A stretch of 60,000 nucleotides of DNA from Nymphaea colorata (Eukaryota > Streptophyta > Magnoliopsida > Nymphaeales > Nymphaeaceae): assembly GCF_008831285.2 (NCBI RefSeq), contig NC_045144.1, positions 7,665,886 through 7,725,885 on the forward strand, in the 5' to 3' direction. Positions 1 through 12,660 of this stretch are shown in pieces. The translations under genes and the position numbers were made by a program. Within the stretch, counting starts at the first letter, position 1, and every line of letters starts with the position of its first letter. Under the pieces are notes generated by a model. The model had not been told where the DNA came from, did no database searches, and was given only the letters and a program-made list of their open reading frames with translations.

Positions 1-409
1 TGAGCAGTCTCTTATTCTGATGGTGGTAATAGTTACGTATGTTACTGTTATTTTGATAGGCCCAATCTGATTGTTTTAAATAAATAAAAAAAAGGAGAAA
101 GTTTTGGGAGAGTCAAACTTTGTCATTACTTTCCCCCTTGAAGCTTTTCTTGCTACCGCTTCACTGGACTGATAGCACAAAGAACCATACCAAAGTATGA
201 CTGTATGAGGAAAATAAGATAGGTTTGTCACCTTAAAATGAAAATTATGGGTTTAGTTACGAGATATGGCTGTTAGTTTAGCACGGCACTTGATATATCA
301 TAATAAATTAAGTGAACATAGAATTTATCACTTGTGTAAAAACTGTATTCAATATGTATTATTGTATGCTTCTCTAGCATTAAATTGCTGGGGATATGAT
401 AAAACATAC
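1..409. other. AT-rich intergenic or intronic sequence
   Basis: No supported gene lies here. The short open frames on both strands at 266-524 overlap each other and have no recognisable composition. The minus strand could be intron or 3' flank of the gene that starts at 4177, but no exon boundary chain can be proven. Confidence 0.4.
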
Positions 410-501
410 CTTGCCATGGTTTATCAGCTTTGTCAGGACATACTGGCCCATTCATACGATATAAAGGTATGTGATACTGTCTCATGTGATGCACCTTTAT
501 C
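410..501 (-). other. candidate coding exon (weak)
   Basis: On the minus strand an open segment of about 30 codons ends at a very good donor, CAAG followed by GTATGT (GT at 409-408). Possible acceptors are an AG at 503-502 after a short pyrimidine stretch, or AGs further inside. The peptide includes PLYRMNGPVCP and DKADKPWQ, less biased than neighbouring random frames. It is on the same strand as the gene starting at 4177 and could belong to it. However, its phase does not join directly to the candidate exon at 1410-1501, so at least one exon would be missing. I do not recognise the peptide. It may be chance. Confidence 0.2.
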
Positions 502-747
502 CTAGAAGTTATTTTTGACATCAAAGGACTGACTGATTGATCAACTGCATAAGCTACTTTTAAGATCTAGATGTCATCTTGATCCTTTTCATTATACAAG
601 CTTTCTTTTTAAAAACTGTGACATACTGACATGGATGCAACAAATAGATTGATATGAATCTTCTTGATCATGAATGCAGGCAGAGATGCGAGAGTTCTGA
701 TGCACTTTATGCTTTAGCTTAATTACATACATTTGATACACACACAG

Positions 748-1409
<662 letters not shown>

Positions 1410-1501
1410 CATGCCAAATTTTATTGTAACCCTCAGTTGCACTGTTCTCAGGTCTTTCATCAGTGAGGTTCTTACTGGGTACTATTTGGCAAGTTGTTTT
1501 T
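1410..1501 (-). other. candidate coding exon (weak)
   Basis: On the minus strand a long pyrimidine-rich tract (plus positions about 1508-1560) leads to an AG at 1503-1502. The following 92 nt are open in one frame and end at a consensus donor, CATG followed by GTAAGA (GT at 1409-1408). The peptide includes PSKNLTDERPENSATEGYNK, a hydrophilic linker-like composition. Its strand and position would suit a downstream exon of the gene starting at 4177. With the best acceptor the phase does not match the favoured donor at 3850; an alternative acceptor just before TACCCAG would match. No function can be given. Confidence 0.25.
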
Positions 1502-1539
1502 CTCATGAAAATCAAGGGAACAAAAAAAAACATAAAAGA

Positions 1540-3700
1540 TAAAAGAAAATTTTATGAAATTAGGAGTTCTCTGCCTTCTTGCAAACACATTGATAAAGAT
1601 TCAAAATAGTTTTAACATTTTAAACTAAACAAAATGGAAACATACACTTAAGTACACTAGAAAAGGGTATTTGAAAATAGAGAAATATTGTGGTAACACT
1701 ATTGTGCTGGCAATGGTTTGAAATAACAAGATAATTTCCCATTAAAATGTTTTTTGCTGCTCGAGACTATGCTGCAAACGCCTAATTACAAGCTCCAAAA
1801 GCATTGAGTAAAAGATAGTTTATGAAACATGACTTATGAAATTATGATAGAAACGACCCCTGCCTGAAACACAAACCAAGAGTGATTTCAATGTCTTGAT
1901 GGGAGATTTATATGTCTGTACAATTTTAAGTATTTTAGGAGTTTATTGTACATTTCAAGAATAGAAATTAAAAAAAGTGATCGCATGTGCTTATAGCAAT
2001 TGCTAGAGATTTTGGGTAATTACTGCAAAAGTTATTTCATAGTCCAAGGAGGAAAAGAAAAGGGGAAAAAAGAACAGAAAAGAAATTAGCAGATATTGGG
2101 GTCGCGTTATTTTCAATCTGCAAGGAGAAGTACTGTCAACATGCCCAAGTGTATCTATTTCTCATACTAGTGTATCTATTTCTCATACTAGGGACACAAA
2201 CCCGAAATGGAGTGTCCTTTCAACAGCATTGAAAAGCAGAACCTACTATGAAGTCTACATGAAAGCTAAGGCCAGAAACTACACCACCCACCACTTTCAT
2301 AATATACAAGTACATGTTACCTATCCCACTAGATGCAAGTGGTGTTGAATATATCATTCTGTAAAGTATGATATACGTATCATAAATAGGAGAGACTAGC
2401 AACATATACCCCTGAAGCTACTTTCCGGAATGTAACTATCTAGTATAGGTTGTAACTTACATTACATCTCTGTACCTTAGTTAAAATACAACGTGGTGCA
2501 TCTTAATGTGCCACCTTCAAGACACATAAAGTGTGCAAACTTTTTCTTTTGGGTTTAAAGTTGCATTCCTGTTGGGCTGAATAGTGATTGTGAAAGGCAA
2601 TCTTACATAAAGATTTAATTATTTTGGATTTAATTCAGTACAAGGATTAGTTTAAATTATTAAACTATTGAAGATTTTGATGATCTGTTGTTGTGCATTT
2701 AATGTTTATGTGATTCATAGTAATGCGAATGTGAAATTGCAGTCATATTTTATAGTTAATAACATTTTTTATGGCATAGGGCAACAATTTTTTCTCAAAA
2801 GTTCTCCAACTCTTGTGGAATTTAAAATGCTCTTAGAAGAAAGTGATGAATCGCAGAACACATAATGTTGCATTCGTGTTCTGGACCCAAATCACACGAG
2901 TCATGATAACCCTCAAGTTTCAGTGTCTGTAGAAATTGCCCAATAAAAGTAAGGTGATCTTCATTAACTATTCATTTTTGCTAAAAGCTCAAACCTTATT
3001 GTCTTATTATTTTAGGAACATGCAAGCATATGTGCACACAGACACACAGATGCGTGTTCATCCATACACAAGCATGCATGTCTACATAGATATGAATGTG
3101 CCTATAATTTCTTAGAGCTATTATTATATACGCTACAAACCTCAATAGCTGCTGATGATTGTTGAATAAACAACAAGCATATTTCCATGATATTAGTTCC
3201 ATTCTGAGTTAATATTACAAAAGAAACCTACACAATAACCGTAGCAACCTGCAGAGCAAAATCAAACCATAATAATCAAGCCACGACCAGCGCTGGGGCC
3301 TCTCGATGTTTATATCTACCTAAATAGATTACATGCAGTGAGAACCCCTCTTCGTCAACGGCATTCGTAAACAATGCCAAAAGAAACGGGGCAACAACAA
3401 ATCTGTAGAAACAATAAGTATGGAACACACTAAACTGACGAATGATATCACACAAGGATGGTTCATAAAAACTCTTCGCACCATCTAAACCATACCAACG
3501 TCCGTTCGACCGATCATTTAAATGATCTAATCACCCGTTTTAGCCGCTCACTCACAAAAAAATGGACAGAGGATGGAGCTCCAACATTCCATAGTTGCAA
3601 AGTGTGGCGGGACGTTGGGACCTCAGTGGTTTAAGGGCATCAGTCTAAGCACTAAAACCACCGTGAGGCTTTCCATCTTACAACTGCTCTCCGAACCATA
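1540..3700. other. gene-poor stretch, possible intron
   Basis: No convincing coding segment on either strand. It contains a 21-bp tandem duplication (GTGTATCTATTTCTCATACTA, about 2150-2191). If the gene at 4177 continues toward lower coordinates, this is intron. Otherwise it is intergenic. Confidence 0.4.
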
Positions 3701-3849
3701 AAGAAGTGACACTAGAGGCTAAAATGGAAAACCAGAGCTATAATGCAAAATTGAAGAAACGACAGCAAAAAAGTAATAAGCAAATAGCTGCCCAGCATCA
3801 ACCGTTATCAGACACTAGCGGAAAAGATCCAGAAAAGGTGGAAATTTAC

Positions 3850-4177
3850 TTGAAAGGTGGCCCGGAGATGCGGGCTGCTGCTTCGCCAACAAGCTCGTTA
3901 ACCAATCAACGACTTCCCTCCTCGATCTCCATTTGAAGTTGGAATTCATCGACTTTTCAAGTCCCGAGACCTGCAAGAACTCGTCCGACACGACATACAC
4001 CATGTGCCGGAGGCTCCGCTCGGTGCCCACGACGGCCACGAACGAATCGCCGTCGGAATCCTTCACGATGTAGTGGACGACCCGATTACCCCGCTCCTGA
4101 GAGACGAATTGCTCCGTCCATTCGACAAATCGCCGCTCCATCGACGCCCTACAAGACAACTCCTCTACAAACCGCAT
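3850..4177 (-). CDS. first exon of a plant-conserved gene
   Basis: The frame opens with a true ATG at 4177-4175. It encodes a 109-residue segment with RFVEWTEQFVSQERGNRVVH (residues 16-35), VAVVGTERSLRHMVYVV and KWRSRREVVDWLTSLL. From memory this domain sits at the N terminus of plant nuclear proteins that carry BAH and agenet-type chromatin-reading domains further on. Neither domain is in this exon, so the assignment is tentative. The reading frame continues to a stop at 3815, but a good donor (TTTCAA followed by GTAAAT, GT at 3849-3848) suggests exon 1 ends at 3850 in phase 1. A second in-frame ATG at 4141 gives a start nearer the conserved block and may be the real one. The exon is GC-rich against its AT-rich surroundings. 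No downstream exon is firmly identified, so the gene may be intact with long introns or may be a fragment. Confidence 0.65.
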
Positions 4178-4233
4178 CAGACGAACACCACCAGAAAACC
4201 CACCCTCGCCGTCCGTTTGCCAGGGACTCTCAT
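4177..4233 (-). promoter_or_regulatory. upstream ORF overlapping the main start
   Basis: An ATG at 4233-4231 opens an 18-codon frame (MRVPGKRTARVGFLVVFV). Its TGA shares the A of the main ATG at 4177, giving a TGATG overlap. If the transcript leader includes it, a ribosome finishing this peptide would be on top of the main start, which could couple or limit its translation. This is inference, since the transcription start is unknown. Confidence 0.45.
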
Positions 4234-4760
4234 ATGGGGAGATTCAAGACTCTCGCCTTCTGGAGCTCAGATCGTCGGAGAAATCCTCGTTTGCGGCGTC
4301 GATGGGAAAGAAACAAAGACTAGGTGATGATGGTCGTCCTCCTTCTCCTTCAGACTCAGGTGGTAAGGCCTTCCCGCTGGAACCGGATCAACAAAGGAAT
4401 GCATGAGGAGGAGGAGGAGGAAGAGGTGCGGGAGAGAAGAGGAAGAAGAAATGCAGGGCACGCCATGAACATGGTATGAACGCAAGCAATTTGGTCCGAG
4501 AGGGACCATGGAAGCAGAGAGGAAAACCTCCGACCTCCCCGCTCCTCACGCCCTCTCCCTCCCCACACCGGATCAGGAAGCAGAGAGCTCTTATCCTCTC
4601 TTCATCCTCGCCTGCTGCCGCCGTTCTTTCTCTCCTCCCTTCTCTCTCTCGCAAATAACTGGACGGACAGAGCGGCGCGTTCTGAGTACGTTCCCTGTTC
4701 GATTCACACGAGCGCAATGGCATGAATCGAAAGCACGGTTAGATTGTGGTTAAGAGGTGC
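4234..4760 (-). promoter_or_regulatory. GC-rich, polypyrimidine leader or promoter region
   Basis: Upstream of the gene starting at 4177, the minus strand is unusually rich in C and T, with a CTC/CCT-type triplet run at about 4400-4450. GC content is much higher than in the sequence beyond 4760. CT-rich leaders are common in plant genes. No clear TATA box was found, so the exact start site cannot be set. Confidence 0.4.
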
Positions 4761-6500
4761 GTGGTTTAGAAACATTAATACTGTGATTATGTTAAAAAAA
4801 TGTTTCAATAATTTACCTTATCAACAGCAACATCATGGTTTTGTTTTAAAAAATATAACAGATTTATAAAAAAATTGTTATAGTATTTGATTCATGGAAG
4901 AACAATAACAATGATGTGAATTTTACTGTCTGGTGCATTTAACTTAAAAATTATGTTAGATTCATTGAGCCTTTCAAAAAATATTTCATAAATTAACAAT
5001 ATGTTACTGGTTACCAACAGTTTCTAAAGCGGACAAGATGTACCAAAAAATTATATTGATTACATAATTATATTATAAACTTAAGAAGTGGGGGCCTTGC
5101 GTACTTTTTTAAAATAAATTACACATTTATTATATTAGAATGTCTACCTCGTCTATTTTATAGTCAGCTTTAAATATTACTGTGGGCTGTGCACTACTTT
5201 CAGGGTGACCGGACCATCGGATGCACTTTGTTTCGTAAGTTTTTTTTGCCGAAGACAAATGTCACTATCTTCTCGGCTCATTCATTTGCTTTATGCGAGC
5301 TCACGTATAGTGAAAAAGAAAATTGTTTTATATATTTTTTTTAATGTTTTACATTTTTGGACATACCTAAACTGTAAAGAGATCTGGATCTGATTTAGAT
5401 TTGGATTCAAGATGTGGTTTCACAATCAAATCTAAAACTGAATTGGAGATAAGATAGGACCCAATAAGATCCAAGTCGGTTACATGTAAATATATGGAAT
5501 CTTATGCTAGTTGGATTTACATTTGGTTCCTTTAAAAAATATAAGGTCTGAGTCAAAGTTTGTGAATCTGATTACATGGAATCCGATTCAATAAAAGCTA
5601 GATCTGATCCGAAGCAATTTTATCCTGATTTATGTACATTACAAAATTATGCACACACATCTATTTTTACACCTAACTCTCACCACTAAGTGATAGTGCA
5701 AAATCATTTGTCTCATTTAATTGTATATGTGAGTATAGTTGGTTAATCTTTGGTCTGAAAGTTGATTTGGCGATTTGGCTGGATTATGTTATAAATTTTT
5801 TTAGTACATTTTTTCAATATTTAATAGATGAAAAAAAGTAAGTCCGTCGAAACTTTATATTTGATATTTTCATCAACTAAACTAAATAACATGTAATATG
5901 AGTACTTATGTATACTCGAATTACATGTAATTTGAGTATTTGTATATATTTAATAAAGTTTATGATGTTTCATAATTTAAAAAACAACAAATTTCAGTAT
6001 TTAGCAATGGACAATAAAAAAATCCTGACTGACTTGGTCGACCTTGACTCTAACATATACTAGCTTGACTTGGTCACGATTTTTATAAATTTTAATTATT
6101 AAGCTCATCATTTTTATTATTGAATGTCTAATAATTAAAGCTAATGAAGAGATGTAAAAAGAACGACCCAGGCATTCTCTTACTTAATGTTGATTAGTAA
6201 ACAAACATTAATGAAAAAAGAAATGTAGAATCAAAAGTTAGATAATGTACAATATATTTGGATTGTTGACTTCCACAAACATATGCATTCACCCTGTCTT
6301 CCTCTTTTAGACTTTTACAAACCCTAATTCCTAGATAATATGCAATGCACAGGGATGTCATTTCAGTAAGGAAAAAAGGAGCTAAGAAAGAAGTGAAAAA
6401 CCCTGAAGTATTATCGCAAGCACTTCTACAGCAACCCCGTCTCCAAACAATAGAATGTCATAATACTCAAGTCACCCTCAGAATTTTTATTTTGCTTTTT
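4761..6500. other. AT-rich intergenic sequence
   Basis: No gene is supported. The segment around 5385-5620 is rich in GATCTGGATCTG-like and GATTCAA-like phrases, a composition common in decayed plant repeats. Similar wording recurs at 10540-10700 and 56720-57050. Confidence 0.4.
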
Positions 6501-7040
6501 CATAGTCCCAGAAAACTTATTTTTTAAAAAAAAAACACGATAAATTAAATGACTGTTTAAAACTTTTAAAAAAAAGTGTTTTTTTTGAAAAAATGTTAAA
6601 AACGAAAAAAATACGTTTTTAACACGTTTTTAATTTTATTTTTACTTTTTTCATTTTTTCCAGCTTTTTAATGCCTATCGCTCTTTCCTTCCTTCGGTGC
6701 TACCTTTTCCTTTCCAAGGAATGGGGTTGGGGTGACTAATAATCTAATTGGTGTCTAATAATCTAATTGAGGATGTTGCCTACCTCCTACACGAGAGTGT
6801 TTGCCCTTTCTTTCAAGTAGGCCATTTTTTCCAGAACACAGTTTTTTTTTTATTTGTTGCAAATCTACTTATTTTTTGATGTTTGTGTTATTAGTTTCTC
6901 ACTTATTTTATTTTACTCTATTTTTAGTTTTTAAATTTTTTTAAAAATTTACCTTTTTTTCTGTTTTTTTTAAGCTCACCATATTATACTTCGAGAAAAA
7001 CCTCACCGTTTAAAATTCAAAGACATTATTTGTGACTATG
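6501..7040. mobile_element. MITE copy A, carrying an insertion
   Basis: This segment is an inverted copy of the element at 8547-8919. Shared blocks include TATTTGTTGCAAATCTACTT with the following T-rich stretch, and CCTCACCGTTTAAAAT near the inner end. Both ends carry the ATAGTC/GTGACTAT terminal motif. Relative to copy B it holds about 160 extra bases (about 6677-6838). Those include a duplicated CTAATAATCTAATTG phrase, so something inserted here or copy B lost it. No clear target-site duplication remains. Confidence 0.6.
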
Positions 7041-8538
7041 AACTTGGCCCGGCCCCATCTCAAAATTAAAAAAAAAACTACATGTGAATGTTTGAAAATT
7101 TTACTTGTTCTATATAAAAATTCTAAAAAATGATATTTTGATCATAGTTAAAATTTAGAAACTTTAATTTAACCCCACTTTGTAAAAATTTATAACTCCG
7201 CCTCTGGCTATATATTACTGGCAGCTTAGTGATGGCAAAAAATTTTATACTAAAATGCATTTTTAAGGTTAAGATTCCTTCATCTTGATATCAGTGAGGG
7301 CCGAGTCCTTGAAATTTATGATCCGTGAATTCAACTGGCTTCTAGGTTCCAATATGCACTCACGTCATTAAAGTATGTAGACTTTAAACTGATACATATC
7401 CTCAGACTAACCAAGAATTTCCCGTCAGAAATTAATATCATCAGTGACAATGGGACCAACGTAAGTGCACTGAACTTAGCGACAATCACACAACACAGTG
7501 ATTGTCGTCGTCGGAGATCATCCTTTCTGATGGTCAGTTGCAGTTAGGTTGTGTTTGATAACAGAAGCTGCATTAAAAGGTATGTTTTTGAAGATCTTCG
7601 TTTAAACAAACTAATGATCTCAGTAATGTGGATCTTAATTCCATACTGCATGTGAAAAACCATGGATTTAAGATTAGATTAGGGGGGAGGTTTGATCTGA
7701 AATCTGTAGATCTGTGATCTCAGGTCACCGTAAATCTCTCATCTGTAGTTAAACAAACACAGCATTAGTGATTTTCATTGACAGTCCGTCCGTCAATAAC
7801 AGTACTGATGGATTTTACTGACGGTAGAAGAACACAGCACATGTTTTGTTTTGAGCTTATCAATTTTCTTGGCTCTTTCTAATTGGAGAAGCAATTTTGA
7901 AGAGACACTCACTGCCTGTTCATTTATATATATGTGAAGATTTTGAGAGTGCAGGTGCAACTGCTGGTGCGAGCCATCGCAATTCTCCTGTTGGTCTTCA
8001 CTGTGCTCAACTTGCTCGTCTTGAACATTGCTCAAGACTAACTTTTCATCTTCAATGTGGTCTTGAATAATACATGATTAAGGATGTGGCACTGATCTTC
8101 TGCGCTATGATCCGTCGTTCCATGGGATCTAAAACAATGTCTGTTCAGAGTTTTGGCCTTTCAATTGAAGAGGGTTGTTGCTTTGAGATGATGGTTTACA
8201 TTTCCTTCCTACGGCAAAAGATCTGGAGATTGAGACAGGGTTGGTGCCTTATATTTTTTCTATTTATATTTTTTGACAACCCAATTTAATATTTTTTTTT
8301 TATGATTCACAGCAGATTTGTTTCTATTGTGGGTCTATCTGGTTAATTTACTGCCTTCATTTCTATGAAGTCAAAATATGTTTGTTTTCAGGTTCCTCAA
8401 AGCCTTGAAGTGATTGGATCCTTGAGATCTAAACATGGGTTTCTCCTGCTATCCTGATAATCTGGTCTGTCACACATGCAGCCCGACACATTTCCGCATG
8501 TGTAAGAGGTTGAATGAAAGGATAAATTTAACTCCTGT
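7041..8538. other. intergenic sequence between the MITE copies
   Basis: No gene is supported. The open frames at 7793-8035 (minus) and 8074-8289 (plus) have no recognisable motifs. A second small transposon candidate lies at about 7549-7764. Confidence 0.4.
7549..7764. mobile_element. possible hAT-like MITE
   Basis: The left end reads GTTGTGTTTGATAACAG. The right end, reverse-complemented, reads GCTGTGTTTGTTTAACTAC. Such GTGTTTG termini are frequent in plant hAT-type MITEs. No clean target-site duplication was found, so the boundaries are approximate. Confidence 0.3.
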
Positions 8539-8546
8539 ATATACAT

Positions 8547-8919
8547 TATAGTCACAAATAATGTTTCAAAATTTTAAACGGTGAGGTTTTTCTCGGGTAT
8601 AATACGGCGAGCTTGAAAAAAAAAAGAAAAAATAAGGTGAAATTTTTAAAAACTAAAAATAAGAGAAAAATAAAATAAGTAAAAAAAATTAATAACACAA
8701 ACATCAAAAGATAAGTAGATTTGCAACAAATAAAAAATAAACAATGAAAAAAAAAACCGTTTGGCATTAAAAAATGAAAAAAGTGAAAAAAAACGCATTA
8801 AAATGAGTTTTTTTTAGTTTTTAACATTTTCTTTAAAAAAATTCCTTTTTAAGTTTTAAATGGTAATTTAATTTATCACATTTTTTCTCATTTGTTTCGA
8901 AACCTTTTTTGTGACTATC
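8547..8919. mobile_element. MITE copy B with 8-bp target-site duplication
   Basis: A 373-bp AT-rich element without coding capacity. The left end TATAGTCACAAATAATG pairs with the right end, whose reverse complement reads GATAGTCACAAAAAAGG. The match continues through GTTTC, giving inverted termini of about 21 bp. It is flanked on both sides by ATATACAT (8539-8546 and 8920-8927). An 8-bp duplication is typical of hAT-family transposition, although these termini do not begin with the common CAGGG motif. It is an inverted relative of 6501-7040. Confidence 0.75.
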
Positions 8920-9000
8920 ATATACATCCTAGCATTTCATGTCGACCAAGGTAAAGATGGGAAATTATTAAATTTTTTTAGTATAAGTATCAGTCAACCT

Positions 9001-9180
9001 TACTAGCATGTGATAGAATGCAAATATTTTAAAAAGCCAAAACCGGCCCCGTGATAATGTACTAATCATCATGACAATATTGAATTTTGGATCACTTACT
9101 AGCATGTGATAGAATGTAAATATTTTAAAAAGCCAAAACCGGCCCGTGATAATGTACATGACCACATCGAGTATTGGATC
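9001..9180. repeat. two-copy 96-bp direct repeat
   Basis: A unit beginning TACTAGCATGTGATAGAATG starts at 9001 and again at 9097. It includes the shared block AAAAAGCCAAAACCGGCCC. The second copy is about 84 bp and diverges at its end. Seen directly. Confidence 0.85.
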
Positions 9181-9424
9181 TCCCATTCATCTATTCCAAA
9201 AATCTCAAACATTCAAAGGTTCAGCGTGCATGCACATAAGAAGCTTAAAAATAATGAAATAATAATTTTCACTTTAATCAGGATTTTACTTTTTAATTGC
9301 AAAACAAAATTTGTCTCCGGAAATCTAAAGTTTGCAAATAGAGCTTTAAAACTAAATCCGAAGAAATGGTAGTAATCCCGACTGCCAAAAGCTGATTATC
9401 AGCAAAGTCACTTGGGTGAAACCG

Positions 9425-9707
9425 GTTAGTGTTGGTGTATGGAACTTTTTCCTTTGTAAGGGCATTTATGTCATTTTGTACAAATACGGATTTCGCCCTA
9501 ATCCTTATGTTGAGAAGAGGGACACAGTTTTATTTTAGTCGGGAGTGTCTGTTTTTTTATATGTAAGTAAATAGTAAAAGATCTGTGCGACCATGGACGT
9601 AAGAGATTTTTGCTCTAAACCACGTAAATATTTGTCTTCTTCCTTGTTGTTTCTAACCCCCTCTTGAGAGTGTGAGATAAGAGTTTCGTGTTGTTGTCAA
9701 CAGTTAG
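9425..9707. mobile_element. solo LTR with intact 5-bp duplication
   Basis: The LTR runs from 9430 to 9702 (273 bp). It starts TGTTGG and ends GTCAACA, so the ends are TGTTG/CAACA inverted repeats. GTTAG flanks it on both sides (9425-9429 and 9703-9707). The 3' part has the ACCATGGACGTAAG and AACCACGTAAAT wording typical of Copia U5 regions. No internal domain or second LTR is adjacent, so it most likely arose by recombination between two LTRs of one element. Confidence 0.85.
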
Positions 9708-11376
9708 GACTCTCTCAATGCAATTCTTATGATCCTGTGCTACCAACTTCACCCCTTCAAATGAGCAGTATCTAACTCATGCTGCAATGGCTTCTTCTTC
9801 TTCTTCTTCTTATAATATATATTTCCATAAGCTACGCCTGCTTCAGAGAGTTTATTTGTTTAGTTAAGCCTCTAAACTTGTGAAGCAGTAATTAAATCAG
9901 TTGATGGGCTCATTGCTCAATCACGGAGCTTCGAGAAACCAAAAAAGGAAACCTCCATTGAGGGGTTATGAAAGCTTGCCTGAACCTGGCGTTTAAGAAG
10001 CAAGTGGAAATGATATATTATTGTCCCTGATACATATATAAGAAGTTCAATGGAACATTTGTGCATCTTACTGAGAACATTGAACTCACCCGATTGAAGG
10101 TCCAACTGGCTTTTGCTTGACTTGTTTGCTTTTGGTGGATCAACAATTTTCTCAAACTACAAATTGGTCTACTCATCAATTGATCAGCACTTTTATCTCT
10201 TACAGATACAATGGGCCCTCGAGTTAGAACAGATGTTATTAGTCATCTCTCTGGAGGATTTTCTTTCATCAGCAGAGGTGCTCTTCTAACACATATTTCT
10301 TGGTGACTGAACTTGAAGAAAATGCATGCTTTATCATCACAAAGCTGCATGGAAATGTCCATTTTAGGATACGCTTCTGCAATCAAAGCATTCAGTTGTA
10401 GAATCAAACCATCTTAAACATCTTGAAATTCATACTTTGTGTTTTTTATACAGTTTGCTTTTCAAATAATCTCCGCGTCCCTGAAGTTGTCAGCCCGTGA
10501 CACTGACATCAGATTTGACTGTTTAGTTATACCAGAATTTTAGTTGGATTCAGTATTGATTCCAGATCCCAGTTTCAAATGAAGATCTGGAGTTTGAGTC
10601 CTGACGTATATATTATTAATATTAATCATGTTTTATTTTTTCCAAGTCTGAGATTTTAGATCCCAATTCAACACCCTTAAATCATATAGAAATCAGAAGT
10701 TATTTTACCCCAAAATCTACATTCTTTTTGCTATATATTGAATCACATTCTTCAAGAGTTCTTAGATGGCCAACCTCTTTCGATCCCGTTTCTATCTTCT
10801 CCCTCAACAGTTCCCGATGCAAGAAGTGGGGTTTAGCAGAAAGGACAACGTGATTTTATCATGAAAAGAAAAACGGAGAGAGCAGCACTTTTTAAAATAT
10901 TATTTTGGCAGATTCTAATTGGTTTTGCATACTACAAGCTGTTCCTTTTATTCATACAATCCATGCCTTTTCACATGACAAGAAGTTTGCACCTAGATTT
11001 TAGTTACATTCCTTCTTCTTTATTCATACATCTAAAGAAATAAAGTACTACCCAATTGGCATCTCTCGTGCGATGGTCATAAGTAAACTTTCTTGAATTT
11101 CCTTAATGAATTGTAGAAGACCATATTTTCCATGAAATTTCTCGTTGCAATAATTTTTTGCTTCACTTTGAAACAGCAGTCAAACCATATTCTATTCAAC
11201 CAGCAACTCGAGGAAAGGAAGAGATCCAGTTTGATTCTTTAGCATCTATGCAGCAAGAAAGCCTCATAACAGGTGGACAGAGCTCTTGTTGGCAATACAA
11301 CCCATTATTTACCTGAACAAGAGATCAATCTTAAGACATGTGCGAAAGGAGGAGAGAGCCATGGATTAGGGATTTA
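9708..11376. other. intergenic sequence
   Basis: No gene is supported. It contains a (TTC)n run at about 9791-9811. The remaining open frames are short and without motifs. Confidence 0.4.
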
Positions 11377-12660
<1,284 letters not shown>

